64,000 nt of DNA, taken from assembly GCA_028687375.1 (NCBI GenBank), contig JAQUAG010000008.1:1-64000 (forward strand). Reading direction: 5' to 3'. Position 1 is the stretch's first letter. Each line of letters starts with the position of its first letter. The notes under the pieces are model-generated. The model had not been told where the DNA came from. It saw only the letters and a list, made by a program, of their open reading frames with translations, and ran no database searches. This DNA is from Arcobacteraceae bacterium. GTDB lineage: Bacteria > Campylobacterota > Campylobacteria > Campylobacterales > Arcobacteraceae. Both the position numbers and the translations under genes were made by a program. Positions 18,336 through 26,644 of this stretch are shown here, in pieces.

Positions 18336-18435
18336 AATATTGTAAGAATTAGTAACTATTTGTGTTCCAATAAATATTTTAAAATGGAATCCAGCAGAAT
18401 CTTTGTCATATTTTCATAAATTGATTCTAAGTTAA
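18336..18435 (+). pseudogene. 3' remnant of a second acyltransferase gene
   Basis: The last codons encode VPINILKWNPAESLSYFHKL then ILS and a stop, identical to the end of the acyltransferase at 6942-7709 except one Pro-to-Ser change. Further upstream the match decays quickly after about 18362. The rest of the gene is missing, replaced by the hipBA side. Confidence 0.8.
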
Positions 18436-18524
18436 TTAGGGGATAAATCAAAATTATGTTTGTCTTGAAAAAATGTGACAATGTTCGTGACAATGTTTTG
18501 ATACGATTTTATATTACAAAATAT
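18362..18524 (+). repeat. 163-bp repeat, copy B
   Basis: Gapless match to 7636-7798 with about three mismatches, at a constant offset of 10,726 bp. Both copies lie upstream of a secreted-protein gene in the same orientation. Confidence 0.9.
18475..18516 (+). promoter_or_regulatory. Operator/promoter copy 4
   Basis: GTGACAAT at 18475-18482 and 18487-18494, 12 bp apart, then GTTTTGATACGATT and a -10-like TATATT, all as in copy 2. It precedes the FISUMP-domain gene at 18566. Confidence 0.7.
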
Positions 18525-18565
18525 TTTCTATATTTTGCGATAAAATTAATTTCAAGGACAATAAG

Positions 18566-19531
18566 ATGAAAAAAAGTTTTCTTTCAATCGGGGTTTCAGT
18601 TGCTTTATGTGGTTCTTTATATGGGTATGATTACAATATAGTCGATGGAAATCAGATGCTTGGTGCAGTTATTGATATCAAAGATATGACAGTATTTAAT
18701 GATGGTTGTGTAAATAGTGTTAAATATACAGATTATCAAAATGGTGGAATTGATTTGATGTATTATGCAAATCAAACACCAAGTGGTAGTAATGATTTAT
18801 TAAAATTAAATCAAGGACAAGGATTTATAGTAAATGCGGTAGGGAGTTGTAAAGTAAACATCCCAGATCCTATAATCTTTCAAGGACATACTTATTCTAC
18901 CGTTAAATCATCAAGCGGAAAAATATGGTTAGATAAAAATCTTGGTGCAACAAAAGTATGTGACAAAAAAAGAAGTGAATTCACATCTAATTTAGATTAT
19001 GAAAGTTCTCAAAAAGATTGTTTTGGGGATTATTACCAATGGGGAAGAAATGCTGATGGACATCAGTTTAAAACTAGTTTAACAACAACAACTTTATCCA
19101 AATATTTGATTACCACTAATGCTACTTTTATTTTTGATGATAATTCAAATACTTATTATGATTGGTTATCACCAACAGCTACAGATACAACAAATCGGGA
19201 TATTAATGGAGACAAAAGAAGTAAATATTGGTCTAGGTTTGATGGAACATCTATTTGTCCTACTGGATTTAGAGTCCCAACTACTGATGAACTTAAAAAA
19301 GAAGCTGAAAATCAAGATAACTTTACTAGTATCTTAAAAATACCTTTCAATGGGTATAGATCATATTATTCAAATACTTTATATAGTAAAGGTGTATTTG
19401 GTTCACTTTGGACAGCAACACCATCTTATAATTATTACTCTGATTCTTATGCTATAAGAGAAGATTCTTCTAATATTTTATCTGGCTTACAAAGAGCATA
19501 TGGTAGAGGGATAAGATGTATAAAAAATTAA
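18566..19531 (+). CDS. Secreted FISUMP-domain protein
   Basis: A 321-residue protein with a Sec signal peptide (MKKSFLSIGVSVALCGSLYG). An N-terminal domain of about 95 residues has a Cys pair (NDGCVNSV, VGSCKV). The rest is a Fibrobacter succinogenes major paralogous (FISUMP) domain: IWLDKNLGAT, DCFGDYYQWGRNADGHQ, SICPTGFRVPTTDEL, IPFNGYRSYYS, GSLWTATPS and the C-terminal GRGIRCIKN. The family is common in Bacteroidota and Fibrobacterota and usually cell-surface; its biochemical role is unknown. It is expressed from operator copy 4. Six Cys in the second domain suggest disulfides. Confidence 0.85.
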   Translation: MKKSFLSIGVSVALCGSLYGYDYNIVDGNQMLGAVIDIKDMTVFNDGCVNSVKYTDYQNGGIDLMYYANQTPSGSNDLLKLNQGQGFIVNAVGSCKVNIPDPIIFQGHTYSTVKSSSGKIWLDKNLGATKVCDKKRSEFTSNLDYESSQKDCFGDYYQWGRNADGHQFKTSLTTTTLSKYLITTNATFIFDDNSNTYYDWLSPTATDTTNRDINGDKRSKYWSRFDGTSICPTGFRVPTTDELKKEAENQDNFTSILKIPFNGYRSYYSNTLYSKGVFGSLWTATPSYNYYSDSYAIREDSSNILSGLQRAYGRGIRCIKN

Positions 19532-19537
19532 TTTCAT

Positions 19538-19567
19538 TAGTAGTAAAGGCTAGAATCTTTACTACTA
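19538..19567 (+). terminator. 11-bp hairpin after the FISUMP gene
   Basis: TAGTAGTAAAG and CTTTACTACTA form a perfect 11-bp stem with an 8-nt loop, 7 bp after the stop codon. No T-run follows, so it may be a processing or stability element instead of an intrinsic terminator. Confidence 0.5.
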
Positions 19568-19587
19568 AATTATAATAAGGAATCAAT

Positions 19588-20673
19588 TTGGAAATAAACA
19601 CATATTCACAAAATACACTTTATCAAACAGTAACAACTTCTAATAGTAGTAAGAATACTACAGATAAAGATAGTTCACAATTTACAACATTACTTTCATC
19701 ACATACTGAAACATCTACTAGTAATTCAAATATAAAAGAGATTACTTATGCACCAAAAACAGATCTTGAAAAATATCTTGATTATGTACCAGTTGAAAAT
19801 CGAGCAAGAGCTACGGAGACATATTTAATCGTTGAAAGACAATGTACGATTAGAAATAAGAATGCAGAACTTCCTTGGGAAGAACAACTTGTATATCCAA
19901 ACTTACAACTAGGATTTGAGCCACAAAATGACTTATGGTTGGAAGAACATAAAGATTTAGATCCGCTAGGATATGAGTGGACAATTGCTATGAGAAGTGC
20001 AACAAATGGAAATAAATATGATGGTGCTCCAGAATTTAAAGCATTTGTATATAAATGGATGGCGACAGGTTTAACAGAAGATGAAGCATTACAAAGAGCT
20101 GGCTCTTATGCAGATGCGGGACTGTTAGATTATGGTTCACAAAGAGCTTCTATGTATAGTGGAATGCCATTAACAGATACCAAACAACATGGACTTTGGC
20201 TGATTGATAATCCACTTTTGAAAAAAGCAATCTTAGAAACATTAGATGAATTAAGTACTCCAGATGCTAGCGACTTAGTTATTTCAATTTTTTATGGTTA
20301 TCCAGAAAATAGTAACTCAGCAGAACAAACAAGTTTCCAAGAACTTTTAACTAAATACGGTGTAAAACTAGAAGACCTCAAACAAAAAGACCCACAATTT
20401 GCAAAGGATAATCCAGAAGTATTTACTGGTGATATAAATCTCAAAAATGATAATAGTACAGAATCACAAGCTTACAATAACTTTATCTTTAAAACTCTAA
20501 TAGGATTTTTCAAAGATAGAATAGAAAGCTTAGATAGATGGGCACCACAAGACCCAAATGTTAATTTTACAAGCACAAAAGAGAGTATCAATCTATTGAT
20601 AGATAATTTTCAAGAAAAAGTGGATGAGTATAATGAAAATATCACAAATGGTAAATCTATAGGGAAAAAATAG
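19588..20673 (+). CDS. Unknown protein, tandem paralogue 1
   Basis: A 361-residue protein with a TTG start supported by RBS AAGGAA. It has no signal peptide or membrane segment. The N-terminus (MEINTYSQNTLYQT) resembles that of the next gene and is followed by a Ser/Thr-rich, poorly conserved stretch of about 50 residues. A globular part then begins with the block YDGAPEFKAFVYKWMATGLT and continues with GLLDYGSQRASM, DTKQHGLWLI and a C-terminal block from YGVKLEDLKQ to about residue 350. I recognise no family. A short conserved N-terminus plus disordered linker can be an export signal for a signal-peptide-independent pathway such as the flagellar exporter; this is inference. Confidence 0.7.
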   Translation: MEINTYSQNTLYQTVTTSNSSKNTTDKDSSQFTTLLSSHTETSTSNSNIKEITYAPKTDLEKYLDYVPVENRARATETYLIVERQCTIRNKNAELPWEEQLVYPNLQLGFEPQNDLWLEEHKDLDPLGYEWTIAMRSATNGNKYDGAPEFKAFVYKWMATGLTEDEALQRAGSYADAGLLDYGSQRASMYSGMPLTDTKQHGLWLIDNPLLKKAILETLDELSTPDASDLVISIFYGYPENSNSAEQTSFQELLTKYGVKLEDLKQKDPQFAKDNPEVFTGDINLKNDNSTESQAYNNFIFKTLIGFFKDRIESLDRWAPQDPNVNFTSTKESINLLIDNFQEKVDEYNENITNGKSIGKK

Positions 20674-21750
20674 ATGGAAATAAATTCCTATTCAGCAAAC
20701 TTGTTTTATCAAACATCGTCTAAACATAGAAATAAAAATAGTGCAGATGATGTTTATTCTCGATTTGAATTATATCTCTCTTCAAATGATAAAACAACAA
20801 CTACTACTATGAGTCCAAAAAAAGATAGTATAGTAGATATTGAATCAGTGGAGTTTCAAAGGTATAGTTGTTATCCAAATGATTTAGAGATGAAAATAAA
20901 AAGTTTTCAGGAACATAAATTTTATGAAGCTCAAGAACAATTGCCCTATGAAAAGAGATTGGCACATCCTGAAATGTTGTATCCCAATTCAATATTCTCA
21001 GAAGAGAATATGACTCAATTGAAGATTAATGAACCAGATAAATATCAATGGGTTACAGAATTAACAACGGTAACTAATGAAGATAAATATGATGGTGCAC
21101 CTGAATATAAAGCATTTGTTGATAAGTGGGTTAAAAAAGGATTGAGTGAATTTGAAGCATTAACTCGTGCAGAATCTTATGTAACCGCAGGATTATTGGA
21201 TTATGGTTCACAAAGAGCTGATTTCATGATGTGGGATATGCCTCCTACTGATACAAAACAACATGGGATGTGGCTAATTAATAATCAACCATTAAGAATA
21301 GCGATGATAGAAACATTTGATAGTTTAGACATTGTTCAGTTAAGTAGTTTAGTGAGTACGATTTTTTATGGTACTCCTGAAGAACAAAATATTGACATGT
21401 CTTTTAGCTTTCAAACACTCCTAGAAAAATATGGTGTAAAACTAGAAGATTTAAAACAAAAAGACCCACAATTTGCAAAGGATAATCCAGAAGTATTTAC
21501 TGGTGATATAAATCTCAAAAATGATAATAGTGCAGAATCACAAGCTTATAATAACTTCATCTTTAAAACTATCGTTGGCTTTTTTAAAGATAGAATTGAG
21601 AGTTTGGAGAGATGGGCACCACAAGACCCAAATGTTGATTTTACAAGCACAAAAGAGAGTATAAATCTACTGATTGAGAATTTCCAAGGAAAAGTGGATG
21701 AATACAATACAAATATAGAAAATGGCAATTCCATGATAAAAACAAAATAA
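20674..21750 (+). CDS. Unknown protein, tandem paralogue 2
   Basis: A 358-residue paralogue of the preceding gene. Its ATG directly follows that gene's TAG, with RBS AGGGAAAA inside the upstream gene. The N-terminus is MEINSYSANLFYQT, the middle is moderately similar (YDGAPEYKAFVDKWVKKGLS; GLLDYGSQRADF; DTKQHGMWLI), and the last 115 residues are nearly identical. The pair is almost certainly coexpressed and may form a heteromer. It lies 21 bp before a histidine kinase gene, so it could be cotranscribed with the two-component system. Confidence 0.7.
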   Translation: MEINSYSANLFYQTSSKHRNKNSADDVYSRFELYLSSNDKTTTTTMSPKKDSIVDIESVEFQRYSCYPNDLEMKIKSFQEHKFYEAQEQLPYEKRLAHPEMLYPNSIFSEENMTQLKINEPDKYQWVTELTTVTNEDKYDGAPEYKAFVDKWVKKGLSEFEALTRAESYVTAGLLDYGSQRADFMMWDMPPTDTKQHGMWLINNQPLRIAMIETFDSLDIVQLSSLVSTIFYGTPEEQNIDMSFSFQTLLEKYGVKLEDLKQKDPQFAKDNPEVFTGDINLKNDNSAESQAYNNFIFKTIVGFFKDRIESLERWAPQDPNVDFTSTKESINLLIENFQGKVDEYNTNIENGNSMIKTK

Positions 21751-21771
21751 TTTAATGGTACAATTTAAACT

Positions 21772-23646
21772 ATGTCAAATCTACAATTTAAAATAAATAG
21801 CTTCTTTAAAATATTATTGCTTTATTTTATTTTTCTAATCAATAGTAATGCTATTGATGTTTCAAATAGCCAAACTTTAAATATTTTATCAAGTTCAGAA
21901 ATTTTTATTGATTATGATAGGAATAATACTATATCTACGGTTTCAAAAAATAAATTTAATACCATTATTTCTAATAATCTATCCTTTGGTTATTCCCCAA
22001 AGTTTGATGTATGGATTAAATTTAATCTCTCTAACAATTCAAATAAACAGGTTTTTAAAATACTTGAATATGCAAATCCTCTCGTAACTCATATTGAGCT
22101 TTATAAAAATGGCTCTTTAGTTAATAAAGAGGGATTATTTCAAATTCAACCAGACAGAAAAAGTTTAAATCCAACTTTCGAAATAGTGTTGCAACCCAAA
22201 GAGAATGCTACTTTTTATGTTAAGGCAAATTCAATTATCACTACACTCATAGTGGAACTAAAAATTTATGAGATAAATAAATTTTATAGCCAAGAACTCC
22301 AAACACAACTTATATATGACTTATTTTTTGGAGCGATGTTTATTCTTGCTATTTATAATATTTTTGTATTTGTATTCTCACGGGACATAAGTTATTTATT
22401 ATATGTATTATATGTTTTAGGAGTCATTTATCACCAACTTTTATTTACAGGGATAGGTTATGTTCACTTAATCCCAAAAGAATATATTAGCCATGTAATT
22501 GAACTAAGTGTCCTTGCTACAACTATTCCAATTATTGCGTTAGCATTTTTTAGTAAAGTATTTTTACAAGTTTCTAAATACCCTAGACATAATGTTATTT
22601 TAAATTATTTAATTGCAATAGTAATTATTTTTGTATTTGTCCATATTTATGTAAACAACTTAGGGATTTTAAGAAATTTACCTTCAATGATTTTAGTTTT
22701 ATTTTTAATGGAACTATCGATATATTTAGCATACAAACGAAATAGACAGGCTTATTATATAATAGCTGGCTGGATATTTGCAGGTTTATCGGTATTTTAT
22801 ATGTATATGAAAAATGCAGGGTTTACTATAATTGATTTACCATATTTTGTGGAATTTTCATTTTTAATTGAGGCAATTATTTTTTCAGTAGCATTAGTTG
22901 ATAAAATAAAAACTTTACAACAAGATAAAAATGAGTTAAATAGTAAATTGCTGATGAAAGTAGAATCTGATAAAAAGTTTTTAGAGTCCTTGGTAAGTGA
23001 AAAAACTGTAGAACTTCAAGAAGCATTTGATGAACAATCTTTATTACTTTATGAATTAAACCATAGAGTAAAAAATAATTTACAAACCGTGATGTCACTT
23101 ATTAACTTACAAGCAAACAATATAACAGATGAGAATTTAAAAGAAGTTTTGAAAACTATACAAAATAGAATATCCGCAATGAGCCTTATACATGAATTAC
23201 TCTATCAAAAAAGTGATATTTCAACAGTAAATATCCGTGAATATTTTCATACATTGGCAGATAATATTGAATATACATTTGACATAGATGCAGATATAGA
23301 ATATAAACTTGAAGCAAATTATTTTGATGTTGAAACAACTATTTCGTGTGGTTTGATACTTAATGAATTGCTTATTAATTCTTTTAAATATGCTTTTAAA
23401 GGAGTTGAAGAACCAAAAATCATCATTTCATTAAAGAAAGAAATAGAGATTTTTACATTGACAATTTATGATAATGGGATAGGTTATAATCAACATGATA
23501 TGTCAAATATTAAAAAAACATCTTTTGGATTATCGTTGATTCGCACTATTGTGGAAGACCATTTAAAAGGGACTTTTATCATAGACTCAAATCAATCTGG
23601 AACACATAATAAAATAATTTGGAGTGAAAAAAAGAGCTATGTATAA
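21772..23646 (+). CDS. 7TM-DISM sensor histidine kinase (HisKA_2)
   Basis: A 624-residue kinase. An N-terminal signal or anchor (LLLYFIFLINSNAI) is followed by an extracytoplasmic 7TMR-DISM-type beta domain (about 40-165). A seven-helix membrane block spans about 175-375 (LIYDLFFGAMFILAIYN and later helices), and a coiled coil lies at about 380-420. The phospho-acceptor block is YELNHRVKNNLQTVMSLI (His431), a HisKA_2 dimerisation domain, and an ATPase domain follows (NELLINSFKYAFKG; DNGIGY; FGLSLIRTIV). DISM domains often sense carbohydrate or other small ligands. It overlaps its response regulator gene. Confidence 0.85.
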   Translation: MSNLQFKINSFFKILLLYFIFLINSNAIDVSNSQTLNILSSSEIFIDYDRNNTISTVSKNKFNTIISNNLSFGYSPKFDVWIKFNLSNNSNKQVFKILEYANPLVTHIELYKNGSLVNKEGLFQIQPDRKSLNPTFEIVLQPKENATFYVKANSIITTLIVELKIYEINKFYSQELQTQLIYDLFFGAMFILAIYNIFVFVFSRDISYLLYVLYVLGVIYHQLLFTGIGYVHLIPKEYISHVIELSVLATTIPIIALAFFSKVFLQVSKYPRHNVILNYLIAIVIIFVFVHIYVNNLGILRNLPSMILVLFLMELSIYLAYKRNRQAYYIIAGWIFAGLSVFYMYMKNAGFTIIDLPYFVEFSFLIEAIIFSVALVDKIKTLQQDKNELNSKLLMKVESDKKFLESLVSEKTVELQEAFDEQSLLLYELNHRVKNNLQTVMSLINLQANNITDENLKEVLKTIQNRISAMSLIHELLYQKSDISTVNIREYFHTLADNIEYTFDIDADIEYKLEANYFDVETTISCGLILNELLINSFKYAFKGVEEPKIIISLKKEIEIFTLTIYDNGIGYNQHDMSNIKKTSFGLSLIRTIVEDHLKGTFIIDSNQSGTHNKIIWSEKKSYV

Positions 23647-24319
23647 TGCAAATATTTTAATAGTAGAAGATAATCAATTAGCAGCAAGTGGATTAAAAAG
23701 CTTATTAATTCAATTTGGCTTTAAAATAAATGATATTGTAAGTTCTTATGGTGGTGTATTAGAAGCTATAAAAACAAAAGAACCAGACATAATTTTAATG
23801 GATATAGATTTAGGCAATGGTATTAGTGGGATAGATATTTCTGGAAAAATTAAAGAAAAGTACAATATTCCCGTTTTATTTATCACATCATTTTCTGATA
23901 TTAATACAATGGAAAAAGCATTTGATACAAAGCCTGTAGGATATATAATAAAGCCATATCGAGAAGAAGAAGTCAAAACAACAATTATGTTAGCTATGTA
24001 CAAAATCAAAAAACTCGAATATTCTAATATCAATGAGGATAACACAAGCATAGGATTTGACTTTTATTTTGATATGAAAAATCAAAAATTATACTACAAA
24101 AGTAAATTAATCAAAATCTCTAAAAAAGAAAAAACACTCATCTATTACTTAACAAAATCAAAAGGTATTTCTTTAAATACTGAAAATCTTGAACGTCATG
24201 TATGGACCAATAAAGCACCTTCTGAAAGTTCTTTAAGAACTTTAATATACAGATTAAACTCTAAATTGGGTGAAAAGCTTATTGTATCCTCTTATTCGGA
24301 AGGGTATAAAATAGTTTAA
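23639..24319 (+). CDS. Response regulator, REC plus winged helix
   Basis: About 226 residues from ATG 23639 (MYNANILIVEDNQ); an alternative ATG lies at 23624. The receiver domain has the acidic pair in VEDN, phospho-acceptor Asp55 in IILMDIDLG, a Thr/Ser switch (FITSFSD) and Lys (YIIKPYREEE). The C-terminal part resembles a Trans_reg_C winged helix (LSEGY-type ending SYSEGYKIV, recognition region SESSLRTLIYRLNSKL). The start overlaps the kinase gene by 8 bp. It is the only DNA-binding response regulator in the accessory island and hence a candidate for the tandem GTGACAAT boxes; that link is inferred. Confidence 0.82.
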   Translation: MYNANILIVEDNQLAASGLKSLLIQFGFKINDIVSSYGGVLEAIKTKEPDIILMDIDLGNGISGIDISGKIKEKYNIPVLFITSFSDINTMEKAFDTKPVGYIIKPYREEEVKTTIMLAMYKIKKLEYSNINEDNTSIGFDFYFDMKNQKLYYKSKLIKISKKEKTLIYYLTKSKGISLNTENLERHVWTNKAPSESSLRTLIYRLNSKLGEKLIVSSYSEGYKIV

Positions 24320-24620
24320 TTTTCTAAATCTAAAACTTATACTCCAAAAATATCTTCACACCTTCTACTTTTTTGGTCAAAATATCAAAATTTATACATT
24401 TAACCTGTACATTTTGTTAACACTTTCCCCTATTTTCTACTCTATTCTCTTTTGGAGATTATGTGTGTTAATAAAATCTTAGTTTTTTAGTTTTATTGTA
24501 TATCTGTTATAATCTCTGTACTTTTATATTAGGTCATGTAAAAAATCAAATGATATTGTGTAGTTATCTTAAAAATAATAAGATTATGAAACTTTATTTA
24601 AAAAAATAGGAACAAATGAA
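24320..24620 (+). promoter_or_regulatory. Intergenic region with rhodanese promoter
   Basis: 301 bp. Besides the possible barrel relic at its left end, it holds a -10 consensus TATAAT at 24508-24513 with T-rich DNA upstream, as in campylobacterial sigma-70 promoters. It is oriented towards the rhodanese gene. Confidence 0.45.
24330..24415 (-). pseudogene. Possible C-terminal remnant of a beta-barrel gene
   Basis: The minus strand encodes NFDILTKKVEGVKIFLEYKF followed by TAG. This resembles the last strand of an outer-membrane barrel with terminal Phe. An in-frame stop lies only about 10 codons upstream, so at most a short relic remains. It could also be chance. Confidence 0.3.
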
Positions 24621-25022
24621 ATGAAAAAAATAATATTTTATTGCTGTATGCTAGTGTCGATAGCTATGGCTGATTTTAAATCAATAAGTACAGAAAAACT
24701 TGAAGCATCTATCCAAAATGGTGTAACAGTTATTGATATTCGAAGAGAAGATGAGTTTAAACAATTTGGAATAATAAAAGGAAGTTATAAACTTACTTTT
24801 TTTGATGCGAATGGTAATTACAATGTAGAGCAATGGATGAATAAATTTACAAAAATTGTCAAAGATAAAAATCAACCTTTTATTCTTGTATGTGCTCGAG
24901 CAAACAGAACAAAAGTTGTTGGTCAAATGTTAAGTAAGCAACTACAGTATAAAAATGTTTTGGAACTTGAAGGTGGAATTACAAACGGATGGATATTTAA
25001 AGGAAAACCAACGGTTAAATAA
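24621..25022 (+). CDS. Periplasmic rhodanese-like sulfurtransferase
   Basis: A 133-residue protein with a signal peptide (MKKIIFYCCMLVSIAMA) and a single rhodanese domain. The substrate-binding Asp-Arg region is VIDIRREDEFKQFG, and the active-site loop is LVCARANRTK with Cys91. The end is ELEGGITNGW, typical of the family. Rhodaneses carry sulfane sulfur as a Cys persulfide and would suit a thiosulfate oxidiser with sox genes. RBS AGGAAC. The next gene downstream encodes a small haem protein. Confidence 0.85.
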   Translation: MKKIIFYCCMLVSIAMADFKSISTEKLEASIQNGVTVIDIRREDEFKQFGIIKGSYKLTFFDANGNYNVEQWMNKFTKIVKDKNQPFILVCARANRTKVVGQMLSKQLQYKNVLELEGGITNGWIFKGKPTVK

Positions 25023-25133
25023 AATTCTTAGTAACTGTTTGCATAACTTACTAAAATCAATCAAATAGAATTATTCCTGTTGATTTAAGTAAAAACAATA
25101 CTTCATATCATATCAAATATGCTAGAATTTTAT

Positions 25134-25421
25134 ATGAAAAATTTTGTTCTGATGAACCTACTTGTTTTACTGTTTTCAAATGTGGCTTTTTCTAATGAAA
25201 ATGGAAAAAATTTATACTCAAAAGCTAATTGTCAAAGATGTCACAAAATGGTTGAAAATTTTGATCCAAGAAAAAAACAAACAAGAGATTATTATAGTGT
25301 AGAATCTTGGGTCAATAGTTGTTCTATTTATTTTAAAATAAATTGGGATTCTTTTGAAGTGGAAGAGGTTACAAATTATTTAAATGACAACTATTATCAT
25401 TATAAAAATATGTCCCACTAA
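25134..25421 (+). CDS. Small periplasmic c-type cytochrome
   Basis: About 95 residues from ATG 25134 (an in-frame ATG at 25119 is also possible). It has a signal peptide (MKNFVLMNLLVLLFSNVAFS) and one haem motif, CQRCH, close after the cleavage site (NLYSKANCQRCHKM). A second Cys lies in WVNSCSIYFKINW. No clear distal Met ligand appears in the usual place, although KMV follows the haem motif and a Met lies near the C-terminus. It is shorter than typical class I cytochromes. Together with the rhodanese it may form a small sulfur or redox unit. Confidence 0.7.
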   Translation: MKNFVLMNLLVLLFSNVAFSNENGKNLYSKANCQRCHKMVENFDPRKKQTRDYYSVESWVNSCSIYFKINWDSFEVEEVTNYLNDNYYHYKNMSH

Positions 25422-25474
25422 GTGGGTGATTTATCTTAGGAGAGGATTCAGTGTAAAGTGATGTTCTTACCCGA

Positions 25475-25657
25475 CTATAAAACATAATAAGGAAAAGGTA
25501 GGGAAGATTTGAAAGAAATTTGAAAATTTTTTAGTATTTTCTCCTTAATTGCTCCAGTTGTCAAAACTATCAAAGAAGCATCGAGTAAGGAGCTAAACAT
25601 AAATGCAGGAATAATAACAAAAATCGAAAGGATAACTTCCCTCTCAGCAGTTTTCAT
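25475..25657 (-). CDS. Possible small membrane protein
   Basis: A 60-residue frame with a hydrophobic segment (VILSIFVIIPAFMFSSLLDA) and a charged start (MKTAERE). No good RBS is visible, and a TATAAT-like sequence abuts the start. It is the only frame of interest in the 410-bp gap between 25421 and 25832. It may be a fragment of a larger membrane protein. Confidence 0.3.
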   Translation of the reverse strand: MKTAEREVILSIFVIIPAFMFSSLLDASLIVLTTGAIKEKILKNFQISFKSSLPFPYYVL

Positions 25658-25831
25658 ATTATACTTTATTTGTTAGAAAAAAAATATCTCAAAAATGGAA
25701 AAAGTGAAATACCTCTTATAATATTTCTAAAAATTGTTGAATAATATCAAAAAGAATTTCTTAAACAAAAATAAAAGATGATAAAATTTGAGTTAGAAAA
25801 TTGTATCATCTTTTGATGTAGTTTTAATTAT

Positions 25832-26377
25832 CTAAAAACTATAATTAAACCCTAAATACAAAGAGTTTAAAGAGCTTAGTTCATGTGTATAAGTAGAAGT
25901 TTGTGTTGCAATATTGGTCTTTGAATTTCTAAATCCTACTTCTATAGTACCTCTTTCATTTAAAAGACAAGGGGAAAGGATACCAAACTGCATCCCATAC
26001 ATCTCACCCATATCTCTATCATTATCTGTTAAATCTGTCTCAAAACTTACTGTTCCATAATGAAGCCCCATATAGAGTTTCATATCTCGTTTTGTTCCAA
26101 AAGGATTTCCCATAGGAAATGTCAATTCTCCATTAAGAAGATTAGTTTTTGCAGTTGCATTATCCCATTCTACCTTTCCAAAATCCATATAAGCTCTATA
26201 AATAGTCTCTTCTATCCCCATTTTTATTTCATACCCTTTTGTTCTATCAACATTTGATTCTTGGTAAGTTGCTATCGCTTCACCACCAGTAAAAGTAAGG
26301 TTTGCACCTAAAAAAGGCTTTGGCTCAGCATACAGACTTGTTCCTAGTATAGCACTTAGTAATAATAGTTTTTTCAT
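25832..26377 (-). CDS. Small outer-membrane beta-barrel protein
   Basis: A 181-residue protein with a signal peptide (MKKLLLLSAILGTSLYA), amphipathic strands (MKLYMGLHYGTVSFETDL; GTIEVGFRNSK) and a terminal LYLGFNYSF. Its size fits an eight-strand OmpA/OmpX-like barrel. It shares one base with the stop of the lipoprotein gene upstream and is the last gene of the giant-adhesin operon, so it probably helps anchor or display that adhesin. Confidence 0.75.
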   Translation of the reverse strand: MKKLLLLSAILGTSLYAEPKPFLGANLTFTGGEAIATYQESNVDRTKGYEIKMGIEETIYRAYMDFGKVEWDNATAKTNLLNGELTFPMGNPFGTKRDMKLYMGLHYGTVSFETDLTDNDRDMGEMYGMQFGILSPCLLNERGTIEVGFRNSKTNIATQTSTYTHELSSLNSLYLGFNYSF

Positions 26378-26634
26378 TAGTAATTTCCTTTTATAATAGT
26401 GATACTTCCGCTAAGAACCTCTACAGTTTTTACCCCTGTTTCAATTGTATGGGTAATTTGTATTGTTGTATTTTCATCATTTTCTCTAATAGTATCTCCA
26501 CTTGATAAAGTATAAGTTTCATCTTTTGATACTTGTATTGTATTTTCTGAATCCCCAGTTACATCACCACTTCCACATCCACTAAAGAGGAGCAAGCTCC
26601 CTAAAAATCCTATTTGTAATATTCTTTTTATCAT
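26377..26634 (-). CDS. Small lipoprotein in the adhesin operon
   Basis: An 85-residue protein with a clear lipobox (LLLFSGC, then GSGDV). The mature part is Thr-rich and acidic with predicted beta strands (TIQVSKDETYTLSSGDTI). It starts 10 bp after the adhesin stop and overlaps the barrel gene, so the three genes form one operon. Function unknown; an envelope partner for adhesin display is plausible. Confidence 0.75.
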   Translation of the reverse strand: MIKRILQIGFLGSLLLFSGCGSGDVTGDSENTIQVSKDETYTLSSGDTIRENDENTTIQITHTIETGVKTVEVLSGSITIIKGNY

Positions 26635-26644
26635 ACTTTTCCCC

